Assembly (NCBI RefSeq): GCF_004000745.1
Contig: NZ_BILV01000030.1
Span: forward strand, 1 to 64,000
Length of the DNA stretch: 64,000 bases
Source: Paenibacillus barengoltzii NBRC 101215
GTDB lineage: Bacteria > Bacillota > Bacilli > Paenibacillales > Paenibacillaceae
Reading direction: 5' to 3'
The notes beneath the pieces were generated by a model, which saw only the letters and a program-made list of their open reading frames with translations, was not told the origin of the DNA and searched no databases. The position numbers and the translations under genes were made by a program. Shown here piece after piece: positions 1 to 11,999 of the stretch (within the stretch, counting starts at the first letter, position 1; every line of letters begins with the position of its first letter).

Positions 1-396
1 AAATGTGCTTGTCCATTCCTGCGATCTCTTACGACCAGTTAATCGCACATCATCGGAACCATCCGTCCATTGCAACCGCAGCTTAATCCATCTTGCAACT
101 TAATCTCTCGACGCAACAGGCATCGGGAGAATCCGTAATTCAGCATGCAGATTTGCACTCGAATCTATATCTGATTAATCATTTCTAAATATTTACTTTA
201 ATATACATTATTCATATATATTATGATCTATATCGAAATCTACTTTTAGATCCATATTTTCATATCCAAAAAATATCAATATCTATGTCTACTCCTTTTC
301 TATATATCTACTCCTTTTAAACTTTAACTTTGGGGTATCTTACTCTTCTTTGCTTTTTCTTTTTTAATTTTACGTAGGTTACTCCTTCTCTTTATT

Positions 397-433
397 CACC
401 ACCTGATGCAACGGGATAATCCTTCAAAAGGGG
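397..433. repeat. Dispersed 37-nt element, copy 1
   Basis: The core CCTGATGCAACGGGATAATC (402-421) is identical to the core at 45932-45951, and flanking bases also match (CACC before, AAAAG plus Gs after). Both copies have the same orientation and lie just beyond the terminator of a minus-strand gene. Function unknown. Confidence 0.6.
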
Positions 434-473
434 GGATCGGATAGACCACCTCTTCCTCCTCCCCCGCAGCAAG

Positions 474-517
474 AAATAACCGCTCACCCAGCTGCTTTAG
501 CCAGGGAACGGTTATTT
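474..517 (-). terminator. Terminator of beta-galactosidase gene
   Basis: Nine-base inverted repeat AAATAACCG/CGGTTATTT with extra CCC/GGG pairing inside, about 20 bases past the stop of the minus-strand gene. The U-tract is weak (TTATTTCTT), so termination may be partial or bidirectional. Confidence 0.7.
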
Positions 518-537
518 ACACCAACTATACGCTATCT

Positions 538-3582
<3,045 letters not shown>

Positions 3583-3605
3583 CTATTTCACACTCCCCAA
3601 ACGAT

Positions 3606-3634
3606 TTGCTCTCATTATAGGGTTGAGATATAAT
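3606..3634 (+). promoter_or_regulatory. Sigma-A promoter of AraC regulator
   Basis: TTGCTC, a 17-base spacer and a perfect TATAAT lie 63 bases before the proposed start. A second TATAAT on the minus strand (3614-3619) overlaps it and may serve lacZ, so the two genes could share a control region. Three GACAAA repeats follow at 3653-3680. Confidence 0.65.
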
Positions 3635-3696
3635 CGGGCGGAAGCCACAAATCGGACAAACCACCAGACAAAATGGACAAAATGGAGGAACTCCCC

Positions 3697-4578
3697 ATGG
3701 ACCTGCTTCCGCTCAGAAGTAATTTAACCCCCTTACACAACGAGCTTCTGCCGCTATCCGTTTATACGGTGGGTACGGAAATTCAGCCGCCGCTCACCAG
3801 AATGAAGGGATATTCGGCACATCAGCTGTTCTTAACGATCTCTGGTACAGGGCAGTTTCGCCGGCTTTACGTTAACAAGAACAAATGGGACATTCTGCGC
3901 CCCGGCCAATTGCTCTACATCCCCGCCGGCTGTGCTCATGAATATATGCCCTACGGGGAGGGGCCTTGGTTTGTCGGGTATGTCACGTTGCTGGAAAACT
4001 TTGGCGAGGTGCTAAACCGATGGGGCTTTGGGGATGCCCCGCGGTTACTGCAGCTCTCAGACATTTCATTATTTACGGATCGCCTGCTTGCCATCTGGCA
4101 GCTGTCCGGTAACGAACATGACCCTTGGCGAACGACCGAGTTATTGTACTCGTTATTTCTAGCCATCCTCAAGGATACATCGGGACAAACGAGCCTAAAG
4201 TCGGATTCAGCCGTCCCATGGGTGCCGCCCGCTGCTCCCCCCGCCTCCTACCGAGCATCGGTTGTGGATGTTGCGGTTCGCTTTCTGCATGACCACTTAA
4301 ATCGGCCGATTACCATCGCCGGACTGGCAGGTCACGTCGGCTACTCACAAAAGCAACTGACCCGGCTCTTCCGGCAAGCGATGGGGTTAACACCGCTGCA
4401 ATACCTTCATCAGATACGGCTAAAAACAGCCCGGCATCTGCTCCTTGATCATCCCGACATGACGATTCGCCAAGCTGCGGCGTATGTCGGCCTGGAGCCG
4501 GTTTATTTCGCTCGGCTGTACAAGCGTGAGTTCGGCCGGCTGCCGTCGGAGGAGCTTCGCGGACGGGAAAGCAGCTGA
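3697..4578 (+). CDS. AraC-family transcriptional regulator
   Basis: Probable sugar-sensing regulator of 293 residues. The N-terminal half has a cupin fold (a beta strand pattern ending in GQLLYIPAGCAHEY) that would bind a ligand. The C-terminal 100 residues carry two helix-turn-helix motifs (TIAGLAGHVGYSQKQLTRLF and TIRQAAAYVGLEPVYFARLY). I place the start at 3697, behind GGAGGAA; an ATG at 3673 is in frame but lacks a good ribosome site. It is divergent from lacZ across about 110 bases, so it is probably the activator of that gene (inference). Confidence 0.92.
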   Translation: MDLLPLRSNLTPLHNELLPLSVYTVGTEIQPPLTRMKGYSAHQLFLTISGTGQFRRLYVNKNKWDILRPGQLLYIPAGCAHEYMPYGEGPWFVGYVTLLENFGEVLNRWGFGDAPRLLQLSDISLFTDRLLAIWQLSGNEHDPWRTTELLYSLFLAILKDTSGQTSLKSDSAVPWVPPAAPPASYRASVVDVAVRFLHDHLNRPITIAGLAGHVGYSQKQLTRLFRQAMGLTPLQYLHQIRLKTARHLLLDHPDMTIRQAAAYVGLEPVYFARLYKREFGRLPSEELRGRESS

Positions 4579-4616
4579 TGGTCGTAGGCTGATGACTGCT
4601 CCGAGCGCGACTCTTC

Positions 4617-5537
4617 CTATGGTGCGGAATGCAGCAAATACTGAGCGATGAATTCCGGCCACGCCGCACGCATTTCCGCGGACTCCATATGGCCGCCGCC
4701 GGTGATAACGGTTTGCCAATGGTTTGCCTTCCCGGCGGCGGCGTAGGCTTCACGTAAGCCTTGATCAAGCCGCTGCACCCCTTCAAACGGGCATAACCGG
4801 TCGTTGCGGCCAACCAAGCTGAGGCGGGGGCGGGGAACGATGAGCTTTTGAATATCGAGGGTCGTAAAACGCTTCAGCAGCCCAGGTACATAGTAATAAA
4901 ACCCGTGATGTTCCAGACCGCGCCGCGCAATCAACGTTTCTGCATCAACCTGTCCGCAAAGGTCAATGACGACGCTTACCCGTTCATCAAGCGCCGCCAG
5001 CCACCACGCCATCAGCCCTCCCATAGACATACCGATCGTCCCGATACGCGTCGAATCAACGTCCTCCCGGGTGCACAGATAATCGATCAGCCGGTAATTA
5101 TCGTAAATCATCATGCCCCATAACGATCGTCCGGTCCACAGCATTTCTTTAACCAGCTCGCCTTCACTCCTGCCGCTGCGTTCATGGAAGCCCCACATAT
5201 CGATGCTGCATACCGCACAACCTAAGCCGGTCAGCACTTTGGCAAAAGACGGCTCTTGTAGATAACCGCTGCTGCGAATCAACTCCTGGCGACCGTTCCC
5301 ATAATTTCCGCCGTGGGAGTGATTAAACACAACCAGCGGGTAAGGACCTTCCTCCTCCTGCGGCTTAGCGAAAAAGGCCGGTACCGCCTCCAGCCCGTTT
5401 AAATCCAGCAGCAGAGTCTCCAGCACGTAGCCGTCAAACTCCTCCCGCTTTAATAACCGGGCGGAAACCGGCCTTCCAAAGGAAGGCAACTCCCCAAGCG
5501 TCTCCCATAGCTTTGATCGCTGCTCCTTCACGTGCAT
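4617..5537 (-). CDS. Alpha/beta hydrolase, dienelactone-hydrolase-like
   Basis: Cytoplasmic serine hydrolase of 306 residues. The nucleophile elbow is GMSMGG with Ser171; a likely Asp lies in VGRNDRLCP and a likely His in GGGHMES near the C-terminus, giving a full triad in the usual order. FNHSHGG (about 71-77) should form the oxyanion-hole loop. The family includes acetyl-xylan esterases and dienelactone hydrolases. Lying back to back with a LacI regulator and uxaBA, it may remove acyl groups from pectin- or xylan-derived sugars, but the substrate cannot be read from sequence. Confidence 0.8.
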   Translation of the reverse strand: MHVKEQRSKLWETLGELPSFGRPVSARLLKREEFDGYVLETLLLDLNGLEAVPAFFAKPQEEEGPYPLVVFNHSHGGNYGNGRQELIRSSGYLQEPSFAKVLTGLGCAVCSIDMWGFHERSGRSEGELVKEMLWTGRSLWGMMIYDNYRLIDYLCTREDVDSTRIGTIGMSMGGLMAWWLAALDERVSVVIDLCGQVDAETLIARRGLEHHGFYYYVPGLLKRFTTLDIQKLIVPRPRLSLVGRNDRLCPFEGVQRLDQGLREAYAAAGKANHWQTVITGGGHMESAEMRAAWPEFIAQYLLHSAP

Positions 5538-5609
5538 ATCCGTTCATCCTCTCTGTTACAATTTACCGATAATTATAGCGCTTACAATCAATTTGGAGCA
5601 AATTTTATT

Positions 5610-5621
5610 TTCACGTGTGCA
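5610..5621. promoter_or_regulatory. Putative LacI-family operator, copy 1
   Basis: TTCACGTGTGCA, centred on the palindrome CACGTG, lies in the divergent region between the hydrolase and the LacI gene. The identical 12-mer occurs at 6882-6893 before uxaB. This suggests one regulator controls itself, the hydrolase and uxaBA. Confidence 0.5.
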
Positions 5622-5634
5622 TTGCTTGTTTTTC

Positions 5635-5664
5635 TTGACTTTTTTAGATATTGGGGAATAGAAT
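5635..5664 (+). promoter_or_regulatory. Promoter of LacI-family gene
   Basis: TTGACT, an 18-base spacer and TAGAAT, ending 46 bases before the ATG. The putative operator at 5610-5621 lies just upstream of the -35 box. Confidence 0.6.
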
Positions 5665-5709
5665 GAAAACGTGAAAAACAATGTGAATTCCTGCGGAAGT
5701 TGAGGATCT

Positions 5710-6741
5710 ATGATTACGATTAAAGACATTGCCCGCGTGGCTGGTGTATCCCACACCACGGTATCCCGTGCATTAAACGGAAGCCCGCTGATTAAGCCGG
5801 AGACGCGGGCGAAAATTGAAAAAATCGCCGCCGAGATGAATTATGTTCCGAATGTCAGCGCCAAAAGTCTGGTGATGAAAAGGACGTACACGATCGGATT
5901 GTTCTTCTCCAGCATCGATCAAGGAACGTCCGCCAGCTTCCTCGTAGATGCGATCAAGGGCATTCATCATGCGCTGGATGAAAACTACAGTCTTACTGTG
6001 CACGGGATTGACGGCATCCGTCATTTGGAAGGCATTTCGCCGCACCGCTTCGACGGCATCCTGGTCATGAGCCAAAGTGACGCCGACAATGCGTTTATTT
6101 ACCATGTGAAGCAGGCGGGCATCCCGCTTGTTGTCTTAAACCGCTATCTGGATGATCCCGGCATCGTGAACGTTGTTGCCAATGACCGGGAAGGTGTGCG
6201 GGAGGCGATCAACTATGCAATCGATCAAGGCCACCGGCGGCTGGCCATCATGGAAGGCAAAGCAGGCTTTCGGTCTGCGACAGAACGGAAGCAAGGCTTC
6301 CTGGAAAGCTTGCTCGCCCACGGTCTTGCCCTCCCTGCTGAATATCAAGTTGCCGGCGATTACAGCATCGATAGTGGGTACCTGATGATGAACGTGCTGC
6401 TGGATCTGAAGGAGCCGCCAACGTTGGTATTTTGCGCGAACGACGATATGGCGATCGGGGCGATGAACGCCTGCTTCGCCCGGGGGGTGAACGTGCCGAA
6501 TCAGGTGTCGCTGATCGGGTTCGACGATATTGTGTTCGCTGGATACACCAACCCCGCCTTGACGACTATCCGTAAGCCGGTCGCCGATATCAGCGAACTG
6601 GGAACCCGCAAGCTGATCGAGCTAATGCAGCCTGCAGGTCCAGGGGCATCGGATCAGGAGCAACCAACTGAACCATCCAGCGAGACCTTGTTCGTCCCAA
6701 CGACATTGGTGATTCGACAGTCTGTGGCCAAGATCTCCTGA
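5710..6741 (+). CDS. LacI-family transcriptional regulator
   Basis: DNA-binding regulator of 343 residues with a canonical N-terminal helix-turn-helix (TIKDIARVAGVSHTTVSRAL, residues 3-22) and hinge, followed by a periplasmic-binding-protein-like sensor domain (about 60-335; CANDDMAIGAMNA and IGFDDI are typical blocks). The ribosome site is GAGGATCT. It sits directly before uxaB-uxaA and shares a 12-base motif with their upstream region. I infer a hexuronate-responsive repressor, comparable in role to UxaR/ExuR, although those proteins are not always close in sequence. Confidence 0.9.
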   Translation: MITIKDIARVAGVSHTTVSRALNGSPLIKPETRAKIEKIAAEMNYVPNVSAKSLVMKRTYTIGLFFSSIDQGTSASFLVDAIKGIHHALDENYSLTVHGIDGIRHLEGISPHRFDGILVMSQSDADNAFIYHVKQAGIPLVVLNRYLDDPGIVNVVANDREGVREAINYAIDQGHRRLAIMEGKAGFRSATERKQGFLESLLAHGLALPAEYQVAGDYSIDSGYLMMNVLLDLKEPPTLVFCANDDMAIGAMNACFARGVNVPNQVSLIGFDDIVFAGYTNPALTTIRKPVADISELGTRKLIELMQPAGPGASDQEQPTEPSSETLFVPTTLVIRQSVAKIS

Positions 6742-6786
6742 TCTAAACTGGAACAGTGAATCATGCTTACTGACTGTTAGTCATTA

Positions 6787-6814
6787 CATTATAGGGTCGA
6801 CTTCGACCCGCAAT
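6787..6814. other. Short hairpin after LacI gene
   Basis: GGGTCGA/TCGACCC stem with a 2-base loop, about 55 bases after the LacI stop. No U-tract follows, so it is either a weak terminator or a processing or regulatory structure in the 207-base gap before uxaB. Confidence 0.35.
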
Positions 6815-6881
6815 TAGCAAGCTTATTGGGTTAGTCCTGGCCCTGTTCGGCAAGCCAGGCAACTCACCCTACTCCTTAATG

Positions 6882-6893
6882 TTCACGTGTGCA
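6882..6893. promoter_or_regulatory. Putative LacI-family operator, copy 2
   Basis: Identical 12-mer TTCACGTGTGCA, 56 bases before the uxaB start. See the copy at 5610-5621. Confidence 0.5.
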
Positions 6894-6948
6894 AACAAGT
6901 GTGGTATCTCTTTATCTCCTCAGCATCTATACCAAGGAGGCGAAAAAT

Positions 6949-8391
6949 ATGGACACCCCGCAATATCCGCTCTTATCCCGAACCTTATTTCCCGATTTGC
7001 CTGCCTACCCGGAACGGATGATCCAGTTCGGCGAAGGAAACTTCCTGCGTGCCTTTACTGCCTGGCAGGTGCAGCAGATGAACAAGCAAGGCCGGTTTCA
7101 AGGTAACATCGTGATGATTAAGCCGCAGGGCAGCCCGGTATCTGAGCATTATGCGAAGCAGGATCATCTTTACACGGTACTCATTAACGGGATCGCCGAC
7201 CAGCAAGTCATCAATGAACATGAGATCATTCACTCTGTCAGCCGATTGATCAGTCCGTACACCGAGTACGAACAATTTCTCGCCTTGGCGGAGCAAGATT
7301 CACTGGAATTCATCACCTCGAACACGACCGAGGCCGGCATCGCCTACAAGCCGGAGGATCGTCTCACGGACGCACCGCAGCAGAGCTTTCCCGGTAAGCT
7401 GACCGCCCTCCTCTACCGTCGCTATCAGCTGGGCAAAGCAGGATTTACGATCATCCCCTGCGAGCTGATTGACCGCAATGGCGAGAAGCTGCGCGAGATC
7501 GTCCTGCGCTACGCCGCTGAATGGGATCTTGGCGATGGGTTCATCCAATGGCTTGAACAGGAGAACACCTTTTGCTGCAGCCTCGTAGACCGGATCGTTC
7601 CCGGATATCCGCAGCAGCAAGCAGAGCAACTGGCGCAAGAGCTCGGTTATCAAGACCATTTGATGGTAACCGCCGAGCCTTACCTGCTGTGGGTGATTGA
7701 AGGCCCAGCCTGGCTGCCTGAACGGCTGCCATTAACCGAAGCGGGGTTAAACGTCATCTTTACCGAAGACCTGCGTCCGTACCGCGAGCAGAAGGTTCAT
7801 CTGTTAAACGGCCCCCACACGGCCATGGCCGCGTTGGGCTTGCTTGCCGGGCTAACAACGGTCGAAGATGTGATGAACGACGAGGATCTCTCTGTGTTCG
7901 TCAAGGAACTGATGGAGCAGGAGATCGTTCCGATGCTTGATCTGCCTAGAGCCGGACTGCTGTCTTATGCCGAGGCTGTTCGCGAGCGCTTCATGAACCC
8001 GTTTATCCGCCACGAGCTGGCTTCGATTTCGCTAAACAGCATCGCCAAGTTCCAAACCCGGCTGCTGCCTGTGCTCCTGCGCTACCAGCGGGAACGGGGC
8101 GAGCTGCCAAAGCGAATCACGCTGGCCTTCGCCGCCTTGCTGGTTGGTTATCGGGGGGATCGGCTTGCGCGAAAGGACAGTCCGGAGGTGCTGACCCTTT
8201 TTGATCAAGCTTGGTCACAACCCGTTGAAGCGATCCCGGTCCTGTTACGGGAAACGAAGCTGTGGGGGCAGGATTTATCCAGCGTTCCCGAACTGGCGAG
8301 AACCCTGGAGCAATATGTGCGGAAGCTGGACGCTTTTGGCGCCCGAGCGACATTACAATGGTTGGGAGGCGGCAGCTTATGCGACGATTAA
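6949..8391 (+). CDS. uxaB: Tagaturonate reductase
   Basis: NADH-dependent reduction of D-tagaturonate to D-altronate, the second step of galacturonate catabolism. The 480 residues belong to the mannitol dehydrogenase family. The N-terminal nucleotide-binding stretch is seen in IQFGEGNFLRAF, and the family's catalytic Lys-Asn-His pattern in KVHLLNGPHTAMA. The start at 6949 is set by AAGGAGG; the reading frame stays open upstream to 6889 without a ribosome site. Its stop overlaps the uxaA start, so the two are translationally coupled. No uxaC or KDG kinase gene is present in this window. Confidence 0.93.
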   Translation: MDTPQYPLLSRTLFPDLPAYPERMIQFGEGNFLRAFTAWQVQQMNKQGRFQGNIVMIKPQGSPVSEHYAKQDHLYTVLINGIADQQVINEHEIIHSVSRLISPYTEYEQFLALAEQDSLEFITSNTTEAGIAYKPEDRLTDAPQQSFPGKLTALLYRRYQLGKAGFTIIPCELIDRNGEKLREIVLRYAAEWDLGDGFIQWLEQENTFCCSLVDRIVPGYPQQQAEQLAQELGYQDHLMVTAEPYLLWVIEGPAWLPERLPLTEAGLNVIFTEDLRPYREQKVHLLNGPHTAMAALGLLAGLTTVEDVMNDEDLSVFVKELMEQEIVPMLDLPRAGLLSYAEAVRERFMNPFIRHELASISLNSIAKFQTRLLPVLLRYQRERGELPKRITLAFAALLVGYRGDRLARKDSPEVLTLFDQAWSQPVEAIPVLLRETKLWGQDLSSVPELARTLEQYVRKLDAFGARATLQWLGGGSLCDD

Positions 8392-9866
8392 TGAAAATGA
8401 ACCCGCGTGACAATGTAGCGGTAGCGTTACGGCCAATCACAGCCGGTGAAGAGCTCCAGGTTAACGAAGAGTCTGTTCGTGCATTGCAGGACATTCCTCA
8501 AGGCCATAAAATCGCACTCACCGCCATCCCCGCCGGTTCGTCCGTTACAAAATACGGCTACCCAATTGGCCATGCGGTCACCGCGATCGCTCCTGGCGAG
8601 TGGGTGCATACGCATAACATCAGAACCAACCTCGCCGGCGAGGAGCAATACACGTATCAACCGAACCTGCACCCCGTCATTTATCCGAAGCGTTCCTTGA
8701 CCTTTCAAGGATACCGGCGGGCCAATGGAAAAACCGGCATACGCAACGATCTGTACATCGTGCCCACGGTCGGCTGCGTGAACGGAATCGCGGAGCAAAT
8801 GATCCGCGCCTTTAAAGCGGAGCACCCGGATCTTGGTCCCTTCGATAACATTACCGTGCTGAGTCACCCCTATGGCTGCTCGCAGCTTGGGGAAGACCAT
8901 CTCATGACGCGCAGCATTCTCGCTGATGCCGTGCTTCACCCCAATGCAGGCGGCGTTCTCGTCTTTGGTCTAGGCTGCGAAAATAACGTCATTTCCGAGT
9001 TCCGGGAGCGGCTGGGCCATTACGATGAGCAACGCGTCAAATTTCTGGTGGCCCAGGAGGTCGAGGATGAGCTGGAGGCCGGTCTGGCACTGCTGGAGGA
9101 GCTGGTTGAAGCGGCGCGCAACGATCGCAGAGAGCCTGTGCCGCTCAGCGAGCTGAACGTTGGGCTCAAGTGCGGCGGATCGGACGGCTTCTCCGGCATT
9201 ACGGCCAACCCGCTGCTTGGCGCTTTTTCCGATTTTCTCATCTCCCAGGGCGGCTCTACAATTCTAACCGAGGTCCCCGAAATGTTTGGAGCTGAACAGA
9301 TGCTGATGGCCCGCGCGGAAAGTCCAGAGGTGTTCGAGCAAATTGTTGCACTTATCAACGATTTTAAGCAATATTTCTTATCCTACGGTGAACCGGTCTA
9401 CGAAAACCCCTCGCCCGGCAATAAGGCCGGCGGAATCAGTACACTGGAGGACAAATCGCTGGGCTGCACGCAAAAGGCCGGGACCGCCCCGGTGGTCGAC
9501 GTCCTGAAATACGGTGAGAAGCTGCGCAAGAAAGGCCTCAGCCTGCTGCAGGCACCAGGGAACGACCTGGTTGCCTCCTCTGCGCTCGCCGCCGCCGACT
9601 GCCAGCTCGTTCTCTTTACGACTGGCCGCGGGACACCGTTTGGCAGCTTCGTTCCCACCGTCAAGGTGGCTACGAACAACGAGCTGTTCGCCAAGAAGAA
9701 GCACTGGATGGACTTCAACGCCGGCATCTTGTTGGATACGCCGATGGAAGAAGTGCTGGAGCAGTTTATTCAATACGTCATTGCAGTAGCCAGCGGTCAA
9801 CCGACTCGGAACGAGCAGAACGAGGTCCGCGAACTGGCAATTTTCAAAACGGGAGTCACCTTATAA
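8379..9866 (+). CDS. uxaA: Altronate dehydratase
   Basis: Dehydrates D-altronate to 2-keto-3-deoxygluconate. The 495 residues begin with a SAF domain (about 8-80) followed by the galactarate/altronate dehydratase core. Family blocks include GCSQLGEDH, LGCENN, CGGSDGFSGITANP and LGCTQKAG, with conserved Cys and His that likely bind the metal cofactor. I chose the ATG at 8379, behind GGGAGGCGG, inside the end of uxaB; ATGs at 8391 and 8397 are also in frame. It ends at a strong bidirectional terminator. Confidence 0.94.
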   Translation: MRRLMKMNPRDNVAVALRPITAGEELQVNEESVRALQDIPQGHKIALTAIPAGSSVTKYGYPIGHAVTAIAPGEWVHTHNIRTNLAGEEQYTYQPNLHPVIYPKRSLTFQGYRRANGKTGIRNDLYIVPTVGCVNGIAEQMIRAFKAEHPDLGPFDNITVLSHPYGCSQLGEDHLMTRSILADAVLHPNAGGVLVFGLGCENNVISEFRERLGHYDEQRVKFLVAQEVEDELEAGLALLEELVEAARNDRREPVPLSELNVGLKCGGSDGFSGITANPLLGAFSDFLISQGGSTILTEVPEMFGAEQMLMARAESPEVFEQIVALINDFKQYFLSYGEPVYENPSPGNKAGGISTLEDKSLGCTQKAGTAPVVDVLKYGEKLRKKGLSLLQAPGNDLVASSALAAADCQLVLFTTGRGTPFGSFVPTVKVATNNELFAKKKHWMDFNAGILLDTPMEEVLEQFIQYVIAVASGQPTRNEQNEVRELAIFKTGVTL

Positions 9867-9887
9867 ACGGATCGCGCCCAAATCACA

Positions 9888-9937
9888 CCAAAAAGCCATT
9901 GCCCGGACGATAACGTCCAGGCAATGGCTTAGCTTTT
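9888..9937. terminator. Bidirectional terminator
   Basis: Long stem AAGCCATTGCC/GGCAATGGCTT (9893-9930) with GGACG/CGTCC inside. T-runs lie on both sides, so it ends uxaBA on the plus strand and the MFS operon on the minus strand. Confidence 0.88.
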
Positions 9938-11317
9938 CTAAGATGGCGATACCGTCTCTTCATGGTGGCGACGATGCCGCGCTTGACGGACGGTAAACAG
10001 CAGAAGAACCAAGGAGCCGAACACCAACGCGAGACAAAGGACGAACACCATCCGATATCCGTCTACGCCGGCCAGGAGGGCTCCGCCTGCCGCTGTGCCA
10101 AACATCATGCCCAGGTTCCGCGACAACGCGAGTAAACTGCTGATTAACCCCAAGTGGCTTGGATCCACGCGGCCCATCACCAGGCTCGTATTTGGCGAAG
10201 TGATCATCCCCATGGATGCCCCCAGCAAGACAATCAAGGTAATGAGCAGAAACATCGGATAGGAGGAGGAAAGAAATCCTAAAGCCAATAACGTTCCCGA
10301 CATCGCGAGCAATCCCGCCGTCAACAACGGCAAGGAACCGTGCTTGTCCGATAAACTGCCGAATAACGGGGAAGCGACGATCAAAGCCAGCGGATACCCC
10401 ATCATGATCAATCCGGCCATTGCCGGCGGGGCGTCTAACTCGTGGCGAAGATAAACCGGCAATACAAGTTGCGACGAAAATGCGGCCATATACGTAACGA
10501 TGGTGATCCATAGCCCGGTATTTGTCGCAGCATCGCTGAGCAGCTTGAGATCGATGAAGGGGGAGCCGCTGGTGGAAAGACTCCACATTACAAATCCAGC
10601 GGCACAACCCGCAAACAAGAGCAACAACACGACCACAGCCAGGGATCCCCATCCCCATTCCGAGCCTAGATGAATCGCTGTGACCAGGCCGGTTAACGAA
10701 ATCCCAAACAACAGCGCTCCAGTTACATCGATGTGCCCTTGCTCCTCCGGCTGATCCTTCGGAATAAACCGCTGGGCCATGATCCATGCTGCCAAGGCAG
10801 TGACGGCCAGCAACCAGAAGCACGCCTCCCAAGAGATCCATTGAATCAGCACCCCTCCGAGACTGGGGCCAATCATCGAACCGGCGGCCACGAAGGTGCT
10901 GATCATCCCTAGGGCTCTCCCCCTCTTTTCGGGAGGAAACAGAGAAACGATCAGCGCCATGTTGGTCGCCTGATACATCGAGGCGCCAACGCCTTGTACG
11001 ATCCGGAAGGCAATCAGCCAGCCCAGAGACGGGGCAAGCGCGCAGCCAAGCGCTCCTAACGCAAAGCCGAGGTAACCCAGATTATGCACGGACCGCCGCC
11101 CCCGGATATCCCCGAGTTTCCCCATCACCGGCAGGAGGACGGAAATGACCAGCAAATAAGCCGTAACCACCCATTGCGCAGAGGCAAGGCCGATCTGATA
11201 ATCTCTAGCGATATCCACCAGCGCGATGTTGAACATGCCGGCGGAACAGTTCGATAAGAAGGCTCCCGTACAAATAATATATTGAACCAGTGTACGGGTT
11301 TTGCCGTTCATGCCCAT
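9938..11317 (-). CDS. MFS transporter, DHA2 (EmrB/QacA) type
   Basis: Integral membrane exporter of 459 residues with about 14 hydrophobic segments. Motif A (GKLGDIRGRRSVHNLG) follows the second segment and motif C (GSMIGPSLGGVL) lies in segment 5; both are hallmarks of drug/proton antiporters. It is the last gene of an ABC-importer/hydrolase operon, 13 bases after the hydrolase stop. This suggests export of a product or toxic substrate of that pathway rather than general drug resistance (inference). Confidence 0.88.
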   Translation of the reverse strand: MGMNGKTRTLVQYIICTGAFLSNCSAGMFNIALVDIARDYQIGLASAQWVVTAYLLVISVLLPVMGKLGDIRGRRSVHNLGYLGFALGALGCALAPSLGWLIAFRIVQGVGASMYQATNMALIVSLFPPEKRGRALGMISTFVAAGSMIGPSLGGVLIQWISWEACFWLLAVTALAAWIMAQRFIPKDQPEEQGHIDVTGALLFGISLTGLVTAIHLGSEWGWGSLAVVVLLLLFAGCAAGFVMWSLSTSGSPFIDLKLLSDAATNTGLWITIVTYMAAFSSQLVLPVYLRHELDAPPAMAGLIMMGYPLALIVASPLFGSLSDKHGSLPLLTAGLLAMSGTLLALGFLSSSYPMFLLITLIVLLGASMGMITSPNTSLVMGRVDPSHLGLISSLLALSRNLGMMFGTAAGGALLAGVDGYRMVFVLCLALVFGSLVLLLFTVRQARHRRHHEETVSPS

Positions 11318-11330
11318 ACCTGCACCTGCT

Positions 11331-11978
11331 TTACACTTGTGTCATCGTCATCGGGTTCACGGTCGTTTTCCCGGCCCGTTCCCACAAGGAAATCACTTCG
11401 CGGGTGTCCGTGACTTCACCGAAATATCCTTCAATATTTTTTATCGTCATTTCATGAGCCTGGGTTGAATAAGAGGCGCAGGCATCGCGAAGCAGCACGA
11501 TGTGATAGTCCAGCATAAAACCGTCCCGAGCCGTCGATTCCACGCACACATTGGTGCTGACACCGGTCATGATCAACGTTTCGATCTTCTGGCTCCGCAG
11601 GATGGAATCGAGTCGAGTATTCACAAAAGCGCTGTAACGGTGTTTGTTCACGACGACCTCACCCGGCTCGGGCGCAACTTCGTAGAAATCCGCGCCCCAG
11701 CTGCCCTTCCGACATACCGCCATCGATCGTCCGTTCGATCGTCCCCTCCAAGCTTCGGAATCGGTCGCTTCTTCATGAAAGGTCTGGATAAAAATCACTG
11801 GCACCTCAAACACTCTGGCTGCTGCCAACAGGCGATGTAAATTGGGCATCATATCGGCTACGGCACCTATGTCATTCCCCGCTTGAGCTAAAGCCCCCTC
11901 CGGGTGACAGTAATCATTCTGTACATCGACCACCACGATGGCTGTCCGGCTGTTCATTAGCTTCTGTTCTAAATTCAC
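11331..11978 (-). CDS. Isochorismatase-like cysteine hydrolase
   Basis: Cytoplasmic hydrolase of 215 residues with the family's Asp-Lys-Cys triad: Asp in VVVDVQNDYCHPEG, Lys in VVNKHRYSAF and Cys in GVSTNVCVESTARD, with the usual cis-peptide neighbourhood. The start is GTG behind GGAAGGTGAAG. Relatives hydrolyse ureidoacrylate, N-carbamoylsarcosine, biuret or nicotinamide. Co-transcription with a nitrate/sulfonate/taurine-type importer points to a small nitrogen- or sulfur-containing amide as substrate. The exact substrate is unknown. Confidence 0.85.
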   Translation of the reverse strand: MNLEQKLMNSRTAIVVVDVQNDYCHPEGALAQAGNDIGAVADMMPNLHRLLAAARVFEVPVIFIQTFHEEATDSEAWRGRSNGRSMAVCRKGSWGADFYEVAPEPGEVVVNKHRYSAFVNTRLDSILRSQKIETLIMTGVSTNVCVESTARDGFMLDYHIVLLRDACASYSTQAHEMTIKNIEGYFGEVTDTREVISLWERAGKTTVNPMTMTQV

Positions 11979-11999
11979 TTTGCTTCACCTTCCCTTTCC

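Larger units (their letters stand above)
1..537. other. AT-rich gene-free stretch
   Basis: I see no convincing gene here. Roughly 180-400 is very AT-rich, with many ATAT runs and three imperfect copies of TCTACTCCTTTT (about 288, 308 and 379). Positions 397-433 carry an element that recurs at 45927-45963. The terminator of the beta-galactosidase gene lies at 474-517. Confidence 0.6.
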
